Origin: Setomelanomma holmii
Lineage: Eukaryota; Ascomycota; Dothideomycetes; Pleosporales; Phaeosphaeriaceae
Direction: 5' to 3'
DNA length: 64,000 nt
Assembly (NCBI GenBank): GCA_010015745.1
Contig: ML978214.1
Span: forward strand, 62,001 to 126,000
Shown: positions 57,123 through 64,000 of the stretch, piece by piece
How the letters are laid out: the number at the start of each line of letters is the position of its first letter
Position numbering within the stretch: position 1 is the stretch's first letter
Position numbers and translations under genes: made by a program
The notes under the pieces: model-generated
The model's input: only the letters and a program-made list of their open reading frames with translations
Told to the model about the DNA's origin: nothing
The model's database searches: none

Positions 57123-57605
57123 ATGTGTCTCATCAAAGCCGGCCGCATGCTGTACCGCAAGCATAAACCCAACCCTCCACCACCGCACCCATGCCACGTA
57201 GCCTGGCACGCCCACTATGCCTACGCGTCCTCCCAAACAAGGGCGCTCCTCGCCTCAGCCACCAGAGAGATCATCGCAGCGAGGTTTCGCATTCAATCCC
57301 AGGCACACAACGCCAATCCAGATCACAAACTAGGCCCAAGATCGGTGACTTTTCAACAAGAGCAATTACGCATATACGAATCGCGTCTAGACAATGTTCA
57401 GAAATCGTGTCCGGGTTGGAGGTATGAGTTGGATTGGATTGTGCGAGTTGGATGGCGTCCTGGGGATTTTGTCATCAGGTCGTCATCGTGGAATGCGTTT
57501 GTGGGGAAGACGCTATTGGAGTGCCAGTTGTGGTTGCAAAGTGCGATTGAGAGATTGATTGAGGATGCAAGAGGTTTGGGCGTGGGGATGGAGGGAGGGA
57601 TTTGA
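57123..57605 (+). CDS. hypothetical protein
   Basis: 160 aa in one exon, from the ATG at 57123. It starts MCLIKAGRMLYRKHKPNPPP, is basic, and has a central helix-like part (QTRALLASATREIIAARFRI) and a C-terminal amphipathic stretch (LLECQLWLQSAIERLIEDAR). No signal peptide, membrane segment or known domain. Codon use and length are the only support. Confidence 0.4.
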   Translation: MCLIKAGRMLYRKHKPNPPPPHPCHVAWHAHYAYASSQTRALLASATREIIAARFRIQSQAHNANPDHKLGPRSVTFQQEQLRIYESRLDNVQKSCPGWRYELDWIVRVGWRPGDFVIRSSSWNAFVGKTLLECQLWLQSAIERLIEDARGLGVGMEGGI

Positions 57606-57907
57606 GGATATTCTTTGAGAGAGTGTGGAAGTTTGGAAGGAGGAAGGGGTGTAAAGGAATGACGTTTAGTGAGAGAGATGCCCACGTTCAGGAACAAGTC
57701 CAGAAGAATTGACAAAAGCATGCCACATTGAAGTTCGGACTGTCTCTACATAGAATATGTCCGAATTCTTCAAGTGCTCAAACATTGCGGAATCGCTGCC
57801 TCACATCTCTCAGCACACCTTGCACATACATCTGACACACAACGATAGGCATACCCTCCAACACCCCTCCTAGTCTATTGCTTCCTCGTGCAGATGGTGA
57901 CTCGGCC
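57606..57907. other. convergent 3' interval
   Basis: About 300 bp between two small convergent ORFs. Nothing recognisable seen. Confidence 0.4.
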
Positions 57908-58216
57908 CTAAGCTCTCAACCTATCAGCCTCCTCACTGATCCTTCGGAGATGATCCTTTGCCAACTCCAGTTCTCCAGCGATATCTTGCACGTCGTTCAA
58001 TTTAAGCTGGAAGCGGTGGTTGACCACTGGCGGTAGACCATCGCCATGTATCTGCTGCGCTCGGTTCCGATTGACTGCTAGACGCTGGCACGCTGCCTTA
58101 TAAGCCTCCTTCGCTTCTTTGGAGAGTCGGCGAGATTGAGCTTCGTGAAAGCCGTACTGTGTAGTCCATAAAGGATCGATGCGAGGATTCGGTGGACGAT
58201 TATTGTACTTGGTCAT
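57908..58216 (-). CDS. small hypothetical protein
   Basis: 102 aa from a clear ATG at 58216. It is hydrophilic: the N-terminus is Asn/Pro-rich (MTKYNNRPPNPRIDPLWTTQ). Two predicted helices follow, RRLSKEAKEAYKAACQRLAV and NDVQDIAGELELAKDHLRRI. No cysteines, signal peptide or known domain. The charge pattern looks coding, but the family is unknown. Confidence 0.5.
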   Translation of the reverse strand: MTKYNNRPPNPRIDPLWTTQYGFHEAQSRRLSKEAKEAYKAACQRLAVNRNRAQQIHGDGLPPVVNHRFQLKLNDVQDIAGELELAKDHLRRISEEADRLRA

Positions 58217-58638
58217 TTCGTGTGCGGGGGTCTGTCACTGCTTGAGCGGGTAGTGAATCGTGGACTGAAGATTAGAATTGAGCGAGCAAGGAGGTGGGTC
58301 TTCTTATAGGGGCGGTAGTCAGCAGGATGGTGTTTTCATTGACACGTCTGGCGAGATGTGACGAGAGCGTATTTGCACATTGCTGGCAGCCCAGTTTTGC
58401 TGGCACATTGACGGCTAGTGTGAAATGCTTATAATGATGATGTGATTAGAAAAGTTGAGCGCGTACGCTGTTGGCGCGGTATTTATGAGACAACAAAGGG
58501 AAGAAATGGCGAAGACGTAGCTGTGTTGGCAGATGACCTGTGTCTCTCCTCAAAGGAAAGCGCCGCCGAAGTCCTGAACGATGCATGACAACATACCCTT
58601 CCTCTCGTGACCATCCTCATCAAGGTACAACGATGGGT
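58217..58638. other. intergenic region
   Basis: Promoter side of the small hypothetical gene and 3' flank of the GH5 locus. No gene seen. Confidence 0.45.
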
Positions 58639-59913
58639 CTAGCCTGGTAATGTTAGCCCCAAACACCCATCCAGTCCCCGCATTCCCTCTGCGACACCGC
58701 CTCTGCCACTAGTATTGACACCGCACTTCATCATCGGCTGATAACTCTTAACATGCGGTTCAAGCACCTGTGGCCACGTACTGTTCGCTTGAGGTCCCTC
58801 ACCCGGCTGTATGCTCAAAAATTACTCTCCCCAAAGCGGACCAGCGGACCAATACGTCCAGCCAACCAGCACGCCACTGTTTTCCAAATGCATGAGCGTG
58901 TTGTTCAGTGTCTCGAAACATGTCGGATTTGAGCGAGCACCAAAGTCGGACAAAAAAGCTGTATAGTTGTTCTCCTTTAACCACGCAGTGGCCGGAAGGA
59001 TGTTCGTGGGTGCAGCCAAGGTGCAGTCCTCGTGTGTTCCAGACGTGTCATTGTCGAAGTAGAGATGCATGTCGAATGCGAAGTTGTCGAGTGAATCAGT
59101 GATGGCAGTCAAGACATCTGCATTGGGCGTACATTCGAGAGACTTTTTGCTGCATGTTTCGTTGAGCCAGCGTTGCGCGCCTGTGAAGCTGTTTCCTGGC
59201 ACAAGGATGAGTTGCTGTGCGCCGGCTTTTCGAATAGCGTCGGTCATTGCTTGGTGGTTTTGAAGGACTAGTGCCGTTGGCATGTCGTGAGGCTCGTTCA
59301 TTATGCCAAAGATCACATTAGGATTAATGATAAACCGGGTCGACAGCTCCTTCCAGAAGTCTGCGAGGTTCTCCGTGGTAGCGACTTTGTTATCGGATGT
59401 GTTGCCTATAACGTTTCCAGAGGAAGGCTGCATGGATGGATCATTATAGCGCATGTAGTTGTGTGCGTCCAGAATTACGTAGCCACCTTTCGACGTGATG
59501 TAGTGGACTGCTGTTGAGAGCTCAGTAAAGTAAGTCTCGTTCAGAGTCTTGCCTAGGCCAGTCTCAACAGGGCACATTCGCTCCTGAGCGTCATCAGCGC
59601 CACATTTCGCAAATCTTGATGTGCTTCTGTACCAAAAGAAACGGCAGACGAATGGTGTTGACACCGGCCGTAAGGAAGAAATCGATTGCGGTTTCGTTGA
59701 TGAGTTGGTAGTCGACCCCGAAAGCCCCAGGCAAGTTTTGTTGTGCAAACTCGCCGCCAGCTGCGTAATGTTAGCTGTCAGCCAATACTCTCTACTGCTG
59801 CCAGGGTATCTCGCGGTACTTGAATTCATACCAGCGTACAGTGTCTCGGCTGCGCTCTCTCCTATTGCGAGTGCAATCGGAGCGCCAGCGCTGATTGCCC
59901 TGCATATTAGCAT
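58639..59913 (-). pseudogene. GH5 family endoglucanase-like gene with a premature stop
   Basis: Exons: 59913-59820, 59760-59633 and 59583 onward; introns of 59 nt (GTACCG...ACGCAG) and 49 nt (GTACAG...CTCAG). The spliced N-terminus reads TLYAGMNSTGGEFAQQNLPG, a GH5 subfamily 5-like start. Motifs in order: AGVNTIRLPFLL, ERMCPVETGLGKTLNETYF, VILDAHNYMRYNDPS, the acid/base Glu in VIFGIMNEPHDM, FDMHLYFDND, and GWTYWSAGPLWGE. A TAA stop at 58824-58822 ends the frame at 327 aa. The same frame then continues for 60 codons (FLSIQPGEG..., then TWPQVLEPHVKSY) to a TAG at 58641-58639, and this resembles the missing family C-terminus. The nucleophile position reads FLSDFGA, Asp instead of Glu. The leader before AETLYAG is a weak signal peptide, so the true first exon may be missing too. 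It could be read through or produce a short protein. Confidence 0.75.
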
Positions 59914-61048
59914 CGCGTGAGATTAGAGAACGATAGTCAATACTGAAGCGAATGAGAAGAAGAGAGAGATGCAAAACAGTCAGGCCGAAATCTAATCCTA
60001 CCCAAGTTGCGACCACGAGATGTGCGTGGCTGAAGCATAATCTCTTTGGGTTGCGCGCCTGCACTGAACGGCCGTTAGTCAGCTGACGGCACTTCGCATA
60101 TCGGAAACTTCTGCTTTGACGTGTCCCAGAGTTATACACCGCAGCAGACTCAAAGGAGACTAACTGTTCCTTTTTGGAACCTGTAGTATAACCGGACGAC
60201 TGCTTATTGGCCCAGACTGTGATAGCATGACATCTCTACCGCGAAGGGGTAACACTGCGATGCTTTGAATTGATACGCGCCTCTCCCGAGGAACCAAGAT
60301 GTTCTGTCATGGTTCGCATAGCTGGATGATTGCTTCTGAAACGCGGGAATGCCTGAGCCCGATTGAAATGTCTGATGGTCCAGGATGTGTCAACAACAAT
60401 CAAGTCGAACGTTACTCAAATCTTTGCTCTGGACACAATCGTGTTCGCTGTACGTCTTGAAAGAATGCTGGATTAGTCCAAGGTACCCCTCACGTGTACG
60501 TTCCCCTCTGCAATGAATCGTCCATAGACAGAGCGGTGGGTGGCTTGTAACTACCAGGCCTTGGAAGGTATACTCTTTCGCATGCCTTCGCGATATGAAG
60601 AATCTGCGCTGGAAAGGCTACTAGAGATATTCAATGATAGTGACGAGCGTGCAGTGTCGTGCAATAAGTACAAGTCGTGGTTGCTTGTCGAGGTCTCGGG
60701 AAGGGACGCAGGATGCTAACCCGATACAGTATGCACTGGTCTCACCACTCAGTAAAGACGAGACTTTTGTTATTTAAGATTGACACTCTGGACGAGCTAG
60801 GCATGAGTCTCTCTTGTCGCACTCAAAGTCTTGTCTGTACCCAGAAGTTACCCGTTGCCTGGGCAGCCAGGCTACAACGATACTCGTGGAGGTCCCCTGG
60901 GATTTCATGCGCTAGAGTTTACAGGCAATCTGTAGTGCGGCGTGGTGCTTGGCTATAGTCTAACCGCAACTCTGCTAGACTCGACCTGCAAAGACCAGAT
61001 TGAATCGACGAGTGAGCTGATAGAGATTTGAATGGTTAACAAATCGAA
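59914..61048. other. 1.1-kb region without a confident gene
   Basis: Upstream of the GH5 locus. A branch/acceptor-like GCTAATATGCAG near 59902-59913 hints at an earlier GH5 exon, but I found no fitting signal-peptide exon. ORFs at 59792-60139 and 60677-60958 have no features. Confidence 0.4.
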
Positions 61049-61918
61049 ATGCCCACTACGACCGAGCCTACTCGGACATTGCACGTCAGCTGCTTTACCC
61101 CTACTTTTCTGCCCGCTCGCCTGATCGCACCACATCCATCGTACGTTCCAAGATATCAAACTCAGGCGTTTCCGACTTGCAGGCCAAAGAATTCGGTTGC
61201 GTACATTGAAACCAGGTCGCCCGCCGTAGTATCGTACGTTCTTGGTAGGGACTGGAGGACGCAATTATATAGCAAGAGCAGCGGCGTTTTACACTACAAT
61301 GGCACGAATATCGAATGGTCAGAGCAAGTTGCGGAAGACTTTGCTATGCGCATCCTTCGTGCTGGAGGTGCCGTTGTCGACACCACTCACTATCGGAACG
61401 ACGAGTTTTACATGAAACGTGCAGCACAATTTGCGCGCTTTAGCCGCATGAAAGAACACATCTTTGGCTGTCCTGATGACGGAGGGTTATGGGTCCTCAA
61501 TCTCGATGGCCGCGTTCCTCATGAGTACTGGAAGGCCTGTCGAGTAGCATGGGACGGAGACTCGATTTTAGATGCGGATCTGATCGAGGCCATGATACGT
61601 GAGACCGAAATGACAGGATCGCCTCCTGTGCCTAACGATGCCTTTGATACATCGACGCTGAACAATGCGGAAACGATGAACTAATATTGTAAAGAATTAG
61701 AGATTTACGGAGCAAAGCTTTATGAAGAACCTATGGCGTCCAAGGAAGCGATGGATGCAGGTCTGTTGGAGAAGGATACTCGGAGACCCACTTGGAAAGG
61801 GTTCGCGCAATGGGAGGCGGAGCATGAAAGAGAAGCACTGTATCACCGACGTTTTGGGGAGACATCGGCACCAATGCCGCCGAACACGAGCACTCGCGTT
61901 TGGTGCGTAGTATTATGA
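61049..61918 (+). CDS. hypothetical protein with one in-frame intron
   Basis: The ATG at 61049 opens a frame that meets TAA at 61682-61684 and then continues in the same frame to TGA at 61916-61918. A 102-nt intron, 61599-61700 (GTGAGA donor, ACTAAT branch, ATTAG acceptor), removes the TAA and keeps the frame, giving 255 aa. The N-terminal third is Pro/Thr/Arg-rich. The rest is mixed helical and strand-like, with HYRNDEFYMKRAAQFARFSR, GLWVLNLDGRVPHEYWKA, IYGAKLYEEPMASKEAMDAG and TWKGFAQWEAEHEREALYHR. No family recognised. If the intron is retained, a 211-aa truncated product results. Confidence 0.55.
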
Positions 61919-64000
61919 CTGCTATGCACCTATTGTGTTTACTTTGTCCAGTCTTGAGCTTGAACTGTAGCTGTAAATGGAGGATGTGGTGACAGAAGGT
62001 TCGAGAAATGCATTTGATCAGATCCACAATGTCGTCGAGATCAGGTTCGGAGCTTCGTGGAACAGAGCTGTTTCAAACGCGCCTTAATCGCACAGCCATA
62101 AATATCGAAACAAGCAGTGTCCAAAAATGGGGTTGATCCTCATTGCTCAAGCCGGAGGTACCGCACCCTATCACCTAAGGTGGGATGCAGCTACAAGACC
62201 TTGCGGACATTCATCAGGGAACTGATTCTCTAATACAGTGGCGAAGGGTTCCTAGCTTCTATACCTTCAATGCGATTGATTGCTAAAAGCTGCTTGTATG
62301 CCTTCGCGCAGCACTATGACTGCACCTTGAAAGTGAGTTGGGATGTCCCATCGGAGACGAAAAGATGCGGTAGAGTGTCAATCGTTCACGTGAGGCCTCT
62401 TTCTCGAGAATTGGTATCACGACCGCGGGCCTTCGTTTGACCCTGAATCTAGGATGGCGATGAGGAATATGTGCCGACTTGTTGGTAACGTGTAGGACGA
62501 AAGCTGGTGGTTCGTAGTGTACCTCTCTGCTGGGCTCATCCCGCCGACTGGCGGCGTTGGTACATGCTGTGAAGCTGTCGTTCTTTGGTAGCGAGTTCTA
62601 TAAACGTACAATGACAGTGGCTGCGTACGGAGTATACGTCTTGCATACTTGTCTTCGACTCCAATGATTGGCATCACGATACTTTCCTTCTTCGGACATG
62701 GTCTATGTAAGATCGTCAGCAGCCATGCAGCAAATGTGGTCTCGCCTCTAGTCCACATCGTGCGGGTCAAACCTTCTGCACCATCGGCACCGAGACCATC
62801 TTGCCTTATCGGCCATGGCCATCCTGTTCTCGCCTAAGTGTTTCTGGACCGGTTGAACTCATCCCTCGCACGTGTAGGTGGGACGGTGTGAGCCGTAAAG
62901 ATCCGCATCCGTCCATGACCGGCGTCGTCAGCAGTCTGGATGGAGACGGGATGGAGGGTAGGGTGGATCTAGCTCGTGGTCGCGCCATCGCGTCTGTCAG
63001 GATCAGTCTACCGCCAGCAGCATGCAGCACTTGCGTGGCGAGAAGCGAGATGGAAGAAATGGCTGACGTTGATGGTGTGAAAGACAGGTGGCGAGTTCGT
63101 AAGCGGAGCCTCGCCATGTGGCAGTCACATGAGCATTCACGTTGTAAGACAAGAAACCATTGGATCCTCCCGCTCACGGAGATTAGAATACATTTTAGCA
63201 GGATGATTCTCTTGTTGCTGACTCGATTTCGCGAGAACTGTTGGTGGCTCAGTCTTACCATCTGATGTTGCCTTGACCTCTATTCATCATGTCTTTCAGC
63301 TCGTTGCGCGACAGCCGCGAAATCCGATATACGAGCGCAGTTGAGTATTCCAAGAGACTTCCAAGAGAGACCGTCAATCTTTGAACCAGGTCTAACTGCC
63401 GTGAAATCTCACCACTTTCTTTTCATGGTCCTCGTGATCAACATCAGTGGGGTCAGGCTAGCAAGCTCCATCCAAGAAAGCTTCCACTTTCTCAAGCATA
63501 GACGGAAGAGCATCCGCACTTGCATTGAGAATGGCTGGGCGCTTATTCGTGGAACGGCCCGGAGCCTTGGAGCGGCGTGAAGGAAGGGTCTACCCAGTGA
63601 TGATGCACCCGCATACTCCACTACGGACCACATCCGTGGCGCAGTCTTCTGTAATAGCGAGGGTGATTAATGCCCAGGGTTATCCTGGATGTCCACGCGG
63701 CGGGTCCACTATCTAGAGGTCTGTACGCAAAGGATGCTATTGGCGAGCAAGACGGCGAGGATTGATCTTGGCATTGGCAAACCCTGACGACACTGCATAT
63801 GAGGCTACAGCATGGCGTCTTTAGCTGCGAATCGCGTCCGTGCCATGACGGTGAGTGTTTTGCGAAGCTAATAGCGGGTTGAAGACGCCAACGAGAAGGG
63901 TAATAGCCAATGTGAAGGCGCATCGTGATCAGAAGTCCAGTTCGAAGTGGAGATGTGGGGCTGTTCGTCGCGGGAAGGAATCAAGAGGCGAGGACAAACC
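61919..64000. other. 2.1-kb region without a confident gene
   Basis: Mirror-image ORFs of about 150 aa on both strands at 62801-63265 cannot both be real, and neither shows a domain. Other ORFs are shorter than 120 aa. The right edge of the window may hold part of a gene continuing outside. Confidence 0.4.

Noticed and set aside
61682..61684. TAA first read as a nonsense mutation in the 61049-61918 gene
   Set aside because: A phased GT-AG intron with branch site removes it, so an intact gene is more likely.
62801..63265. Mirror ORFs on both strands near the right end
   Set aside because: They overlap almost fully, have no domains, and the composition does not favour either strand.

Overview
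The window is nuclear DNA of a filamentous ascomycete (Pezizomycotina; a Dothideomycete is my guess, not shown). The reasons are protein-coding genes with short GT-AG introns (about 45-100 nt) carrying CTAAC/CTGAC branch sites, myosin-motor chitin synthases found only in filamentous fungi, an AreB-type GATA factor, a nuclear ATP9 gene, and secreted proteins. No operons, CRISPR arrays, transposons or rRNA were seen. Exon boundaries were read by eye and checked for phase.

Layout: 0-5 kb holds two C2H2 zinc-finger genes (the second fused to ankyrin repeats and carrying a 1-nt frameshift) and a secreted Kex2-type repeat protein. 5.8-17 kb holds housekeeping genes: ATP9, a P-loop sulfotransferase-like gene, areB, SRP68 and a large mitochondrial PPR gene. 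17-22 kb is gene-poor: a small ORF, a secreted protein, and a tRNA-Leu(UAA) gene that has the normal anticodon-loop intron and also a 53-nt GT-AG insertion inside the T-loop. 22-25 kb is eIF5B.

26-47 kb is a cell-wall block. A class V chitin synthase (csmA type) and a class VII one (csmB type) lie head to head over a 1.9-kb shared promoter region. END3 (endocytosis), an L-2-hydroxyglutarate dehydrogenase-like gene and a Nudix hydrolase follow, and then a class VI chitin synthase. A 3.7-kb stretch without a gene leads to UPF2 (nonsense-mediated decay), a histidine acid phosphatase, three unknown small genes and a GH5 glucanase with a premature stop codon. The last 2 kb hold nothing I can support.

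The most unusual observation is the tRNA-Leu gene. Removing the GT-AG segment restores a perfect T-arm and acceptor stem, so this appears to be a Pol III gene carrying an mRNA-type intron.
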